From the NCBI RefSeq assembly GCF_017832975.1, contig NZ_JAFIBI010000001.1:3782001-3846000 (forward strand): 64,000 nucleotides of DNA. The letters are read 5' to 3'. The number at the start of each line of letters is the position of its first letter. Position 1 is the stretch's first letter. Of the stretch, positions 25,945-35,152 are shown in pieces. This DNA is from Arthrobacter sp. PvP023. GTDB taxonomy: Bacteria > Actinomycetota > Actinomycetes > Actinomycetales > Micrococcaceae. The notes beneath the pieces were generated by a model. It was not told the origin of the DNA, ran no database searches, and worked only from the letters and a program-made list of their open reading frames with translations. A program made the position numbers and the translations under genes.

Positions 25945-27366
25945 ATGCACGCGAATATCCGCAGAGGGCTGATCAGCACCCTCTTTGCCGGAGGACTACT
26001 AGCCCTCGGCACCACCGCTGCAAGCGCAGCGGATACAACCAGCGGTTCCGACGGTCTCGCCTCCGGAACCCAGGTCGTCGCACCCGTCACCGCACCGATC
26101 ACCGTAGGTACGACGTCGTTGGGCCTGCTGGGTGACTCAACGGCCACTACCGAAGGCAACGGCGCCACCACTGCACCGGCGGGAACCAGCACCACCCCCG
26201 CCCCATCGACCAGCGGCTCCGACGGTCTCGCCTCCGGAACCCAGGTCGTCGCACCCGTCACCGCACCGATCACCGTAGGTACGACGTCGTTGGGCCTGCT
26301 GGGTGACTCAACGGCCACCACCGAAGGCGCCACCACTGCACCGGCGGGCACCAGCACCACTGCACCGGCGGGAACCACCACCCCTGCCTCATCGACCAGC
26401 GGCTCCGACGGCCTCGCCTCCGGAACCCAGGTCGTCGCACCCGTCACCGCACCGATCACCGTAGGTACGACGTCATTGGGCCTGCTGGGTGACTCAACGG
26501 CAACCACAGAAGGCGACAACGGCGCACCGGCGGGAACCAGCACCACCCCCGCCCCATCGACCAGCGGCTCCGACGGTCTCGCCTCCGGAACCCAGGTCGT
26601 CGCACCCGTCACCGCACCGATCACCGTAAGTACGACGTCGTTGGGCCTGCTGGGTGACTCAACGGCCACCACCGAAAGCGACAACGGCGCCACCACTGCA
26701 CCGGCGGGAACCAGCACCACCCCCGCCCCATCGACCAGCGGCTCCGACGGTCTCGCCTCCGGAACCCAGGTCGCAGCACCCGTCACCGCACCAATCACCC
26801 TAGGTACGACGTCGTTGGGCCTGCTGGGTGACTCAACGGCCACCACCGAAAGCGACAACGGCGCCACCACCGCACCGGCGGGAACCAGCACCACCCCCGC
26901 CCCATCGACCAGCGGCTCCGACGGCCTCGCCTCCGGAACCCAGGTCGTCGCACCCGTCACCGCACCGATCACGATTGGCGGTGCCTCGGTCGGAATTGGC
27001 GGTGACTCGTCGTCCACGGTCGTTCCTCCCGTCGTGGCTCCCCCGGTCGTCACGCCTCCCGTCGTCACGCCTCCCGTCGTCACGCCTCCCGTCGTCACGC
27101 CTCCCGTGGTTACGCCCCCGCTGGTCTTCGGCCCGGCAGTTGCCCCTCCTGTGACAGCTACCGAAGGTCCGTCGTCATTGGCGGTGGCCGGTACGAATAC
27201 GGTGCTTGCCGGTACGCAGATGGCGCCCGCCGCTGCAGTAGCTCCCATGGCAGCTCCGATGCTCGCCAACACGGGCGCCAACCTTGAGCTGCTGGCCGCA
27301 GCCCTGCTCCTGCTGGCCACCGGCATGATCATCATGCTCGTTCCGGCCCGGCGCAAGAAGGCATAG
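25945..27366 (+). CDS. Sortase-anchored chaplin-like repeat surface protein
   Basis: A 473-residue exported protein. Signal peptide (residues 1-28, ending AASAAD) is followed by six near-identical 55-62-residue repeats, each with SGSDGLASGTQVVAPVTAPI and VGTTSLGLLGDSTATTE joined by Thr/Ala/Pro linkers. A rigid stretch of PPVVT units follows (about 350-392), then LANTG, a hydrophobic span and RRKKA, a sortase signal of the LAXTG type used by class E sortases. The repeat core resembles chaplin domains (SGN.VQ.PV..PVNV....NVIGLL) but lacks their cysteines. Strong AGGAG ribosome site. No sortase gene is in the window. Confidence 0.82.
   Translation: MHANIRRGLISTLFAGGLLALGTTAASAADTTSGSDGLASGTQVVAPVTAPITVGTTSLGLLGDSTATTEGNGATTAPAGTSTTPAPSTSGSDGLASGTQVVAPVTAPITVGTTSLGLLGDSTATTEGATTAPAGTSTTAPAGTTTPASSTSGSDGLASGTQVVAPVTAPITVGTTSLGLLGDSTATTEGDNGAPAGTSTTPAPSTSGSDGLASGTQVVAPVTAPITVSTTSLGLLGDSTATTESDNGATTAPAGTSTTPAPSTSGSDGLASGTQVAAPVTAPITLGTTSLGLLGDSTATTESDNGATTAPAGTSTTPAPSTSGSDGLASGTQVVAPVTAPITIGGASVGIGGDSSSTVVPPVVAPPVVTPPVVTPPVVTPPVVTPPVVTPPLVFGPAVAPPVTATEGPSSLAVAGTNTVLAGTQMAPAAAVAPMAAPMLANTGANLELLAAALLLLATGMIIMLVPARRKKA
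26041..27002 (+). repeat. Six in-frame tandem repeats within the surface protein gene
   Basis: Repeat units begin at 26041, 26212, 26398, 26563, 26737 and 26911 (spacing 165-186 bases). Near-identity at DNA level, including the CTGCTGGGTGACTCAACGGC block, points to recent expansion and to length variation between strains. The sixth unit has diverged after the PVTAPITI segment. Confidence 0.85.
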
Positions 27367-27373
27367 GGCATCA

Positions 27374-27410
27374 GCGGGCAGGGCGGCGGCGGTGCCGGCG
27401 CCCTGCCCGC
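27374..27410 (+). terminator. Terminator hairpin after the surface protein gene
   Basis: Twelve-bp perfect stem GCGGGCAGGGCG / CGCCCTGCCCGC with a 13-base loop, 7 bases past the stop. No T-run follows. Confidence 0.55.
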
Positions 27411-27433
27411 CAGGCGTGGTGAGACCTTAAACC

Positions 27434-27475
27434 GGTCTGGCCCGGGAAGCCGCTCAGGGCTTGCCGGGCCAGACC
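27434..27475. terminator. Second hairpin before the kinase gene
   Basis: Twelve-bp perfect stem GGTCTGGCCCGG / CCGGGCCAGACC with an 18-base loop. Together with the first hairpin it separates the surface protein gene from the kinase gene. The remaining bases up to 27599 hold a possible -10 box TAGAGT near 27558. Confidence 0.45.
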
Positions 27476-27599
27476 ACCGGGGCCCGCATATTCCGCTCCG
27501 GCAAGCGTAATTACCAAGTACCCTTATGAAAATGCATACCCGTCCCCGTATCATCTTTAGAGTGCATTCCGAGGGAACGCTGAAAAGGATGGGGACATC

Positions 27600-28805
27600 G
27601 TGGAGAGTTCGCGCAGCGAGACGGCAGAGGTCCTGGACGGCCGATACCGCCTCGGCGAGGTCATCGGACGCGGCGGCATGGCATCGGTGTACACAGCCAG
27701 GGACGAGAACCTCGGCCGGGACGTGGCATTGAAGCTCTTTGCCCCGCAATCAGCCGACGCGGACGAGTTGAAGCGTCAGGAAGCCGAGATCCAGCTGCTC
27801 GCCACCCTGAACCACCCCAGCCTCGTGACTTTGTTCGACGCCGGAATAGACTCCCGCGTGCCGGAGGAGCCGCGTCCGTTCCTCACTATGGAACTGGTTG
27901 AGGGGCAGGACCTCCGGAGCAGGATCCGGCACAGCCCTGTCCCGCTGGATGAACTGGCAGTGATCGGCGCCGGAGTGGCCGACGCCCTGGCGTACGTCCA
28001 CAACCTGGGCATCATCCACCGTGACATCAAACCGGCCAATATCCTCCTGGTACAGGTCCGCCCCGGCGAGCCCCTGCGCCCCAAACTGACCGATTTCGGC
28101 ATTGCCCGGATTGTCGACGGCACACGCCTGACGGCTACCGGAACCATGGTGGGAACAGCCGCATATCTGAGCCCGGAACAGGCACGGGGCGCCGACCTCG
28201 GTCCCGCCAGCGACATCTATTCCCTTGGCCTCGTGCTGCTCGAGTGCATCAAGGGAGCCGTGGAATATCCGGGGAGCGCCATTGAATCCGCGGTGGCGCG
28301 CCTGCACCGCGCCCCGGAAATCCCCAACGATGTTCCCGTCGAGTGGGCCGCCCTCATCACTTCCATGACCGCGCTGGACCCCATGGACCGCCCGACGGCA
28401 GCTGATCTCGAGACCGCCCTTCGACAGGCCCTGGTCTCTCCGGAGTCGGTTCCCGGTTCCGTGGCCGAGGAGCCAACACGCATCCTCCCGGCACCGCCTT
28501 CTCGTCCCCCGCTGGTTGCGCCGGGCGGCGCCCGCACACCGGGCTCGGACACCGGCGGCCGCACCACAGCCGAGTTGCAGCCGGGTCACAGCAACCCGCC
28601 GCGCCCCAACGCTGCCCGACGACTCCGGCCTGCTGGCCGCGGCAAGCTGGCTGCCGCGCTGGCAGCCGCTGCGGTGCTTGCGGTCGCCGCCATAATGTTG
28701 GCGCCTGCCCTCACTCCCAAAACACCGGAGCCGGTTCAATACCCCGCGGTCACCGGCACCTTGGGAGAGCACCTCGACCAACTTCAGAAGAGCGTGGAAC
28801 CGTGA
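27600..28805 (+). CDS. Membrane Ser/Thr protein kinase (PknB-like)
   Basis: A 401-residue Hanks-type kinase. Gly-loop GRGGMASV (23-30), ATP-binding Lys45, catalytic HRD (140-142), DFG (165-167) and SPE (191-193) are intact, so it should be active. A Pro/Arg-rich linker leads to one membrane span (about 348-368) and a short outside tail of about 30 residues with no PASTA repeats. GTG 27600 follows AGGATGGGGA. It overlaps the next gene, an Ala-rich lipoprotein, by GTGA, so the two are made together; that lipoprotein could be its sensory partner on the outer face. Confidence 0.88.
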   Translation: MESSRSETAEVLDGRYRLGEVIGRGGMASVYTARDENLGRDVALKLFAPQSADADELKRQEAEIQLLATLNHPSLVTLFDAGIDSRVPEEPRPFLTMELVEGQDLRSRIRHSPVPLDELAVIGAGVADALAYVHNLGIIHRDIKPANILLVQVRPGEPLRPKLTDFGIARIVDGTRLTATGTMVGTAAYLSPEQARGADLGPASDIYSLGLVLLECIKGAVEYPGSAIESAVARLHRAPEIPNDVPVEWAALITSMTALDPMDRPTAADLETALRQALVSPESVPGSVAEEPTRILPAPPSRPPLVAPGGARTPGSDTGGRTTAELQPGHSNPPRPNAARRLRPAGRGKLAAALAAAAVLAVAAIMLAPALTPKTPEPVQYPAVTGTLGEHLDQLQKSVEP

Positions 28806-29326
28806 CATTACTTGCAGTCAGTCGCCTTCGCGCGAGGCCAGCCCAGCGATGGCACCTGGTCCTCGCAGCAGGCGTGCTTTCCGCGGCCCTGGCAGGCTGC
28901 AGTTCTGCAGCCCCGGACCTGGACGTGGAAGCCGCGCAGCAGTTGCAGGCCAAAGTCCTGACCGTCACGCAGTCCGCTGCCGGCAACGATCCGGCCGGCG
29001 CACTCAAAACACTTGACGAGCTGGTGGCACAGCTCGACGCCGCGGCAGCCGAGGGAGACGTTTCGTTCAAGCGCCACCAGAGCATCATGAAGGCGATCGA
29101 GGCGGTGCGAGCGGACCTGTCCACCGCAAAAGCTCAAGCCGAAGCAGCAGCTGCAGCAGCAGCCCAGGCGGCCGCAGCCAAGGCCGCCGCGGACGCGGCA
29201 GCGGCAGAAGCCGCGAAAGCGGCCGCTGTTCCCGCCGCAGAAGCGCCGGCGCCGGTCGCGCCAGCTCCGGCCCAGCAAAACCAAGGTCCGGGAAAGGGCG
29301 AAAAGGGCAAAGGCAAGGACGGCTGA
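28802..29326 (+). CDS. Ala-rich coiled-coil lipoprotein coupled to the kinase
   Basis: A 174-residue lipoprotein. The signal peptide ends in the lipobox LAGCSS (Cys near residue 33). The mature part has a helical segment with heptad character (LQAKVLTVTQ to LSTAKAQAEA), a long Ala/Lys run, and a Pro/Gln/Gly/Lys tail ending GKGEKGKGKDG that may contact wall polymers. GTG 28802 overlaps the kinase stop. No family recognised. The coupled kinase suggests a role in sensing or wall-associated signalling. Confidence 0.72.
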   Translation: MTLLAVSRLRARPAQRWHLVLAAGVLSAALAGCSSAAPDLDVEAAQQLQAKVLTVTQSAAGNDPAGALKTLDELVAQLDAAAAEGDVSFKRHQSIMKAIEAVRADLSTAKAQAEAAAAAAAQAAAAKAAADAAAAEAAKAAAVPAAEAPAPVAPAPAQQNQGPGKGEKGKGKDG

Positions 29327-29354
29327 TTCCGGCACTTGCCGGAATCAGCCGTCC
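29317..29354. terminator. Bidirectional terminator overlapping the lipoprotein stop
   Basis: A 17-bp perfect stem GGACGGCTGATTCCGGC / GCCGGAATCAGCCGTCC with loop ACTT. The left arm includes the TGA stop at 29324-29326. It separates convergent transcription from katE. Confidence 0.75.
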
Positions 29355-29404
29355 TGCCTCACGAAGATCCGCCCCTCGCCGGGACGCCCCCGCTAGGGGC
29401 TCTG

Positions 29405-31627
29405 CTACGACGTGAAGCCCGACGCCGGGAAACGGTCCCAGGACCGGTGTGCGGCAAGCAGTTCCTGGATCTGCGACACCACGCCGTCCGCTGACTCACC
29501 GAGAGCTATCCCGGGAGCATCCTGCGGGATGCTAGCGGCGTCCACGACGGCGGAACCTCCGCCCCAGCCGCCGATCGCCTTCGCGTGGCGGAACGTCTCG
29601 GAAAGCAAAAGAACCACCCTCGGATCGAGGGAAGCGCCGGGCTCTCCGGCCTTGGCATCCAGGCCCTGGTCAGCGTCCGGGGCCGGGTCAGCCGATCCGG
29701 CCACGAGCACAGCGTCGAACTCCGTGGAACGTGCGGTGAGGTAGGTGCGCTGAACGGGGATCCCGCCGTCGGCCCCCTCTCCCAAGTAGCCTCCGGAGGG
29801 TGCAATGACCAGCGGCACGATCCCCGCGGCATCCAGAGCCGTGCGCGCGGCACGCACCGCGTCAAGGTCACTGGACGCGTCGGCCACAATACCCACCACG
29901 CGTCCCTTCACCGGCCAGGTGCCTCCGACTTGCGACAGCGCGGGGCTCGGCTCAGCGTCGGCCACCTCCACCGAAGCTGCGGGTGCCGACATGCCCAGTC
30001 CCGTGGCGACGGCAGCGCACAGTTCGGCGTCAACGTTGGCCAGATTCTGCAGCTGCCGTTCCCTGATGGCTTCCTCCCGGCACTTGCCGAGCTCAAAAGT
30101 GTAGGCCTGGATCACATGGTCCTGCTCCACCGGGCTCAGGCTGCGGAAAAAGAGCCTGACCTGGCTGAAATGGTCATCGAACGACGCCGGCGACTTCCGT
30201 TCCTTGACTGCCGCCGCCAACTGCTCGGGAACGTCGACGAATGCGCTGAGGTCCGCCCCTGCGAGGAACGGGCAGCCGCCGTCCAGCGAATTCGGGTGGT
30301 ACGGTGCCGCACCCCCGTGCACCGCCTGCTGGTGCATTCCGTCGCGCAGCATATCGTTGACGGGCGCCTGTGGCCGGTTGATGGGGATCTGTCCGAAGTT
30401 CGGACCGCCAAGCCGGGAGATCTGCGTGTCGATGTAGGAGAAGAGCCGCACCTGGAGCAGCGGATCATTGGTGACGTCGATTCCCGGTACGAGGTGGCCG
30501 GGGTGGAAGGCAACCTGCTCGGTCTCGGCAAAGTAGTTCACCGGGTTGGCATTGAGGGTCATCAGGCCGATGGGCTGCACCGGCGCAAGCTCTTCAGGGA
30601 CGAACTTGGTGGGGTCCAGGAGATCGATTCCCTCGAAGAACTCCTCCTCGGTGTCCGGGAAGACTTGCACTCCCAGCTCCCATTCCGGGTAGGCTCCGGA
30701 CTCGATCGCGTCGGCAAGGTCGCGCCGGTGAAAGTCCGGGTCCATGCCGTTGATGAGCTGGGCTTCTTCCCAGAGGAGCGAATGGACGCCCTGTTTGGGC
30801 TTCCAATGGAACTTCACCAGGCTGGTGGCGCCCTCGGCATTCACGAAACGGAACGTGTGGACGCCGAAGCCCTCCATGGTGCGGTAGGAACGGGGCAGTG
30901 CCCGGTCGGACATGTTCCACATGGTGTGCGCCTGCGCCTCGGTGTGGAGCGAAACAAAATCCCAGAACGTGTCGTGGGCGCTCTGGGCCTGCGGGATTTC
31001 GCGGTCCGGGTGGGGTTTGCCGGCGTGGATGATGTCCGGGAACTTGATGCCGTCCTGGATGAAGAACACCGGGATGTTATTGCCGACCAGGTCGAAAGTG
31101 CCCTCATCCGTGTAGAACTTCGTTGCAAAACCGCGCGTATCGCGGACAGTATCGGCGGAGCCGCGGGACCCCAGCACCGTGGAGAACCGGACAAATACAG
31201 GTGTTTCGACGTCCTTGGCCAGGAATCCCGCCCGGCTGATGTTGGCAGCGGAGCCGTAGGAGCGGAAAATGCCGTGCGCTCCGGCGCCGCGGGCATGCAC
31301 CACACGTTCCGGGATGCGCTCGTGGTCGAAGTGGGTGATCTTCTCGCGGAGATGGTGGTCTTGGAGCAGTACCGGGCCGCGCCGGCCTGCCTTCAGCGAG
31401 TGGTCCGTATCCTGGAGCCGGAGCCCCTGCGCGGTGGTGAGGTAGGCGCCGGACTGGGCCCTCGAATGGACCGGGGCGCCGCTCGGCGTTCCGGTGGGCG
31501 AGACCGCCTCGGGGCCCCGCTGGTCCGGCTTGGGCGGCAGCGGTTCGCGCGGTTCCGTCGGCTCGGCAACAGCGGGTGGCTCGCTCGACGTCGCGCCGGG
31601 AATGCGGATGTTGCTGTCAGCTGGCAT
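29405..31627 (-). CDS. katE: Large-subunit monofunctional catalase (HPII/KatE type)
   Basis: Decomposes hydrogen peroxide with heme. The 740-residue length, about 250 more than small catalases, fits clade 2. Catalytic His111 is in VVHARGAGAHG, heme-ligand Tyr398 in RLFSYIDTQISRLGG, and the proximal block NPVNYFAETEQVAFHPG is intact. The C-terminal 150 residues form the DJ-1/class I amidotransferase-like domain (VKGRVVGIVADASSDLDAV) typical of HPII. The N-terminal 80 residues are Pro/Glu-rich. ATG 31627 follows AAGGGGAA. Usually a stationary-phase or general-stress gene. Confidence 0.94.
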   Translation of the reverse strand: MPADSNIRIPGATSSEPPAVAEPTEPREPLPPKPDQRGPEAVSPTGTPSGAPVHSRAQSGAYLTTAQGLRLQDTDHSLKAGRRGPVLLQDHHLREKITHFDHERIPERVVHARGAGAHGIFRSYGSAANISRAGFLAKDVETPVFVRFSTVLGSRGSADTVRDTRGFATKFYTDEGTFDLVGNNIPVFFIQDGIKFPDIIHAGKPHPDREIPQAQSAHDTFWDFVSLHTEAQAHTMWNMSDRALPRSYRTMEGFGVHTFRFVNAEGATSLVKFHWKPKQGVHSLLWEEAQLINGMDPDFHRRDLADAIESGAYPEWELGVQVFPDTEEEFFEGIDLLDPTKFVPEELAPVQPIGLMTLNANPVNYFAETEQVAFHPGHLVPGIDVTNDPLLQVRLFSYIDTQISRLGGPNFGQIPINRPQAPVNDMLRDGMHQQAVHGGAAPYHPNSLDGGCPFLAGADLSAFVDVPEQLAAAVKERKSPASFDDHFSQVRLFFRSLSPVEQDHVIQAYTFELGKCREEAIRERQLQNLANVDAELCAAVATGLGMSAPAASVEVADAEPSPALSQVGGTWPVKGRVVGIVADASSDLDAVRAARTALDAAGIVPLVIAPSGGYLGEGADGGIPVQRTYLTARSTEFDAVLVAGSADPAPDADQGLDAKAGEPGASLDPRVVLLLSETFRHAKAIGGWGGGSAVVDAASIPQDAPGIALGESADGVVSQIQELLAAHRSWDRFPASGFTS

Positions 31628-31861
31628 GGTTCGTTCCCCTTTGATGAGCAGTTCTTAGCCACAGGCGGCCGTTCGGCCAGAAACTAAGCTTGCTTATCAC
31701 TCTAGGGAAGGCGACACGCAACCACAACGGACCTGCGGGAGATTCGTCAGCAAACTTACTATTTGCCGCCAATGTCGCTAGGTTGGTTAAGTGCGCCCAC
31801 GAAGCGCAGCGAGATCAGAACCGCGGGCCGCCGGCCCGCCAGCTGAAGGAGTGATTTACGC

Positions 31862-32503
31862 ATGGCAATTGTCCAGGAATCCATCAACGTAGGTGTCCCG
31901 CTGAGCCAGGCCTACAACCAGTGGACCCAGTTCGAGGACTTCCCGCACTTCATGAGCGGCGTGGACGCTGTCCGCCAGCTCGACGACACCACAGTGCACT
32001 TCCAGACCAGCATCGCCGGCGTCAAGAGGGAATACGACGCGCGAATCACCGTCCAGCAGCCGGACCAGCGCGTCACGTGGGAAAGCCTCGACGAGCCGCG
32101 CAACGCAGGGACCGTATGGTTCGAAGCACTCAACCCGACCGAAACAAAGGTCAGCGTTGAACTCGCCTGGGAGCCGGACTCCGCCGTTGAGAAGGTGGGA
32201 GCAGCAGTGGGGCTTGATTCCCGCCAGGTGGCCTCGGACCTCAAACGCTTCAAGCAATTCATCGAGGAACGCCACGTGGAAACCGGCGCCTGGCGGGAAC
32301 GCGTCAGCGACAGCGCAGTCACTGGAAGTGCCGCCGGAACGGGCGCTGCAGCGGGTACGACGGCGGAAAATCCTCAGGCTGCCACCACTGCGGTCCCCCT
32401 CGAAGAGGAAGTGGGCTACGACGCGGTGCCTACCGAGCAGCCCGTGAACACCGATCCGGACATGGCGACCGAGCCTCCGTTCGGCAAGCACGTCCAGCGC
32501 TAA
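31862..32503 (+). CDS. SRPBCC (polyketide cyclase/dehydrase-like) protein
   Basis: A 213-residue cytoplasmic protein with a START-like fold over residues 1-145 (MAIVQESINVGVPLSQAYNQ, QFEDFPHFMSGVDAVRQLDD, VTWESLDE). The C-terminal 70 residues are Ala/Thr/Gly-rich and probably disordered. GGAG lies ten bases before ATG. Genes of this type are common near stress genes in Arthrobacter relatives; the divergent katE neighbour fits that. The ligand is unknown. The 234 bases to katE hold both promoters but no clear operator. Confidence 0.78.
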   Translation: MAIVQESINVGVPLSQAYNQWTQFEDFPHFMSGVDAVRQLDDTTVHFQTSIAGVKREYDARITVQQPDQRVTWESLDEPRNAGTVWFEALNPTETKVSVELAWEPDSAVEKVGAAVGLDSRQVASDLKRFKQFIEERHVETGAWRERVSDSAVTGSAAGTGAAAGTTAENPQAATTAVPLEEEVGYDAVPTEQPVNTDPDMATEPPFGKHVQR

Positions 32504-32581
32504 CGCTGTTGCGGCCGGCCGGCAGCTGCGGCTGCCAAGCCGGCGTCGGCTCCCACGCCCGCGTCGGCTGCCTGCCAAACA

Positions 32582-32620
32582 AGAACGCCCCGCCTCCCGT
32601 GATGGGAGGCGGGGCGTTCT
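32582..32620. terminator. Bidirectional terminator between the SRPBCC gene and icd
   Basis: A 17-bp perfect stem AGAACGCCCCGCCTCCC / GGGAGGCGGGGCGTTCT with loop GTGAT, between two convergent genes, 79 bases after one stop and 19 from the other. Confidence 0.85.
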
Positions 32621-32638
32621 GACGTTCAGCGGGTCCGG

Positions 32639-34861
32639 CTACTTGGCCAGGCCGGACAGAACTTCAGTGAACTTCGCGGACGGACGCATCACCGAGGCGA
32701 CCTTGGCAACGTCCGGGTGGTAGTAGCCCCCGATGTCCACCGGGGAGCCCTGCACTGCGAGCAGCTCGGCAATGATCGTGTCCTCGTTGGAGGTCAGCGC
32801 CTCGGAGACAGCGGCGAAATCGGCGGCCAGCTCGGCGTCGTCGGTCTGCTTGGCCAGCTCCTGCGCCCAGAACTTGGCGAGGTAGAAGTGGCTGCCGCGG
32901 TTGTCCAGTTCCCCTACGCTGCGGCGCGGGGACTTGTTCTCAAGCAGGAACGTGCCGGTGGCGCGGTCCAGGGTGTCGGCGAGTACCTGGGCACGCTTGT
33001 TGCCCGTGGTGGTCGCCAGGTGCTCGAAGCTGACGGCGAGGGCCAGGAACTCACCAAGGCTGTCCCAGCGAAGGTGGTTTTCCTTCAGCAACTGCTGGAC
33101 GTGCTTCGGGGCGGATCCGCCGGCGCCGGTCTCGAAGAGGCCGCCTCCATTGATCAGCGGCACCACGGAGAGCATCTTGGCGCTGGTACCCAGTTCAAGG
33201 ATCGGGAAAAGGTCCGTCAGGTAGTCACGGAGCACGTTTCCGGTCACGGAGATGGTGTCCTCGCCCTTGCGGATGCGCTCGAGCGTGAAGGCCGTGGCCT
33301 TTTCCGGGGACATGATTTCGATCTGGAGGCCCTCGGTGTCGTATTCCTTGAGGTATTCCTTGACCTTGGCGATCAGGTTGGCGTCGTGTGCGCGCGTCTC
33401 ATCCAGCCAGAACACGGCGGGCGTTTCGGAGGCGCGGGCGCGGGTGACGGCCAGCTTGACCCAGTCGCGGATCGGCACGTCCTTGGCCTGGCAGGCGCGC
33501 CAGATGTCGCCCGGTGCCACCTGGTGTTCGATCAGCACGTTGCCCTTGCTGTCCACGAGCTGGACGGTTCCGGCGGACTGGATCTCAAAGGTCTTGTCGT
33601 GGCTGCCGTATTCCTCGGCGGCCTGGGCCATGAGGCCAACGTTCGGCACGGTGCCCATGGTGGTGGGGTCGAAGGCGCCGTGGGCGCGGCAGTCGTCGAT
33701 GACAACCTGGTAGATGCCTGCATAGCTGCTGTCCGGGAGAACGGCCAGTGTGTCCGCTTCCTTGCCGTCCGGGCCCCACATGTGGCCGGAGGAGCGGATC
33801 ATGGCGGGCATGGAGGCGTCCACGATGACGTCGGAGGGAACGTGCAGGTTGGTAATGCCCTTGTCCGAGTCCACCATGGCCAGCGCGGGTCCCTCTGCGA
33901 GGCCCTTCTTGATGGCTGCCTGGACGCCCTCACGGACGTCTTCCGGGAGTTCTTCGAGTCCGCCCAGGATGGAGGCCAGGCCGTTGTTGGGGCTGAGGCC
34001 GGCGGCGGCGAGCTGCTCGCCGTACGTGTCGAACAGTTCGGTGAAGTAGGCCTTCACCACGTGGCCGAAAATGATGGGATCCGAGACCTTCATCATGGTG
34101 GCCTTCAGGTGTGCGGAGAACAGCACGCCCTCTTCCTTGGCGCGGGCAACCTGTGCAGCCAGGAACTCATCCAGGGCGGCGGCGCGCATCACGGTGCCGT
34201 CCACAACTTCGCCTGCCAGGACGGGGAATCCGCGCTTCAGGACCTTGACGGTGCCGTCTTCCTTGACCAGCTGGATCTTGACGGTGTCATCGGACTCGAT
34301 GACCACGGACTTCTCGTTGGCGCGGAAGTCATCGGCGCCCATGGTGGCCACGTTGGTCTTGGACTCCGGCGTCCAGGCACCCATGGAGTGCGGGTTCTGG
34401 CGGGCGTAGTTCTTCACGGAGAGGGGCGCACGGCGGTCCGAGTTGCCTTCGCGCAGGACCGGGTTCACGGCCGAACCCTTGATCTTGTCGTAGCGTGAGC
34501 GGATGTCCGTCTCGGTGTCGGAGGACGGGTTGTCGGGGTAGTCCGGGAGGTCGTAGCCCTGGGACTGGAGCTCGGCGATGGCCGCCTTCAGCTGCGGAAT
34601 GGAAGCGCTGATGTTGGGCAGCTTGATGATGTTGGCTTCCGGCTTCTTTGCCAGGTCGCCCAGTTCGGCCAGGGCATCGCTGATCCGCTGCTCTTCGGTG
34701 AGGTAGTCACCGAACACCGAAATGATGCGGCCAGAGAGCGAGATGTCCCGGGTCTCCACTTCCACACCGGCAGTCGACGCGTAGGCCTCGACGATCGGCA
34801 AGAACGAATAGGTGGCCAGCATGGGCGCTTCGTCTGTGTGGGTATAGATAATCTTGGCCAT
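32639..34861 (-). CDS. icd: NADP-dependent isocitrate dehydrogenase, monomeric type
   Basis: Oxidises isocitrate to 2-oxoglutarate in the TCA cycle. The 740-residue length and the N-terminus MAKIIYTHTDEAPMLATYSF are those of the monomeric IDH-II family rather than the 45-kDa dimeric enzyme. Further conserved blocks are NPVLREGNSDRRAP, HLKATMMKVSDPIIFGHVV and TDLFPILELGTSAKMLS. ATG 34861 follows CAGGAGA. It stands alone. The 291 bases upstream hold this promoter and that of the divergent protease gene. Confidence 0.95.
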   Translation of the reverse strand: MAKIIYTHTDEAPMLATYSFLPIVEAYASTAGVEVETRDISLSGRIISVFGDYLTEEQRISDALAELGDLAKKPEANIIKLPNISASIPQLKAAIAELQSQGYDLPDYPDNPSSDTETDIRSRYDKIKGSAVNPVLREGNSDRRAPLSVKNYARQNPHSMGAWTPESKTNVATMGADDFRANEKSVVIESDDTVKIQLVKEDGTVKVLKRGFPVLAGEVVDGTVMRAAALDEFLAAQVARAKEEGVLFSAHLKATMMKVSDPIIFGHVVKAYFTELFDTYGEQLAAAGLSPNNGLASILGGLEELPEDVREGVQAAIKKGLAEGPALAMVDSDKGITNLHVPSDVIVDASMPAMIRSSGHMWGPDGKEADTLAVLPDSSYAGIYQVVIDDCRAHGAFDPTTMGTVPNVGLMAQAAEEYGSHDKTFEIQSAGTVQLVDSKGNVLIEHQVAPGDIWRACQAKDVPIRDWVKLAVTRARASETPAVFWLDETRAHDANLIAKVKEYLKEYDTEGLQIEIMSPEKATAFTLERIRKGEDTISVTGNVLRDYLTDLFPILELGTSAKMLSVVPLINGGGLFETGAGGSAPKHVQQLLKENHLRWDSLGEFLALAVSFEHLATTTGNKRAQVLADTLDRATGTFLLENKSPRRSVGELDNRGSHFYLAKFWAQELAKQTDDAELAADFAAVSEALTSNEDTIIAELLAVQGSPVDIGGYYHPDVAKVASVMRPSAKFTEVLSGLAK

Positions 34862-35060
34862 TGCTTGGGCGTCTCCTGAAGGTATACATACATCTGGAAC
34901 TCTGGCGTTATTTCAACATACTTAACTTACCCGAGCAGGCCGCGTCGGCGCCCATCGGGGCCTCCAGAGACGCGTAGCATGACCCTGCCGGTCGCTGACA
35001 GGGCCGCGATGACACGGGACTCCGCGTAACACCAGGCACAATACAAAACTCGGGTTTCTA

Positions 35061-35089
35061 TTTACAACAATTGTCACAGTGGGTAGGTT
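35061..35089 (+). promoter_or_regulatory. Protease gene promoter
   Basis: TTTACA and TAGGTT with a 17-base spacer, about 60 bases before the ATG at 35153. The leader carries GTTGAGGA as ribosome site. Confidence 0.5.
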
Positions 35090-35152
35090 GATCACCACCA
35101 GCGGCGGCCACCATCTGAGGGCGCCGCATTCACTTCTGTTGAGGACACACCC

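Noticed and set aside
25932..27749. Long open frame antisense to the repeat surface protein
   Set aside because: It mirrors the repeats of the plus-strand gene, has no signal, ribosome site or domain, and its opposite strand has a perfect signal peptide and sortase signal.
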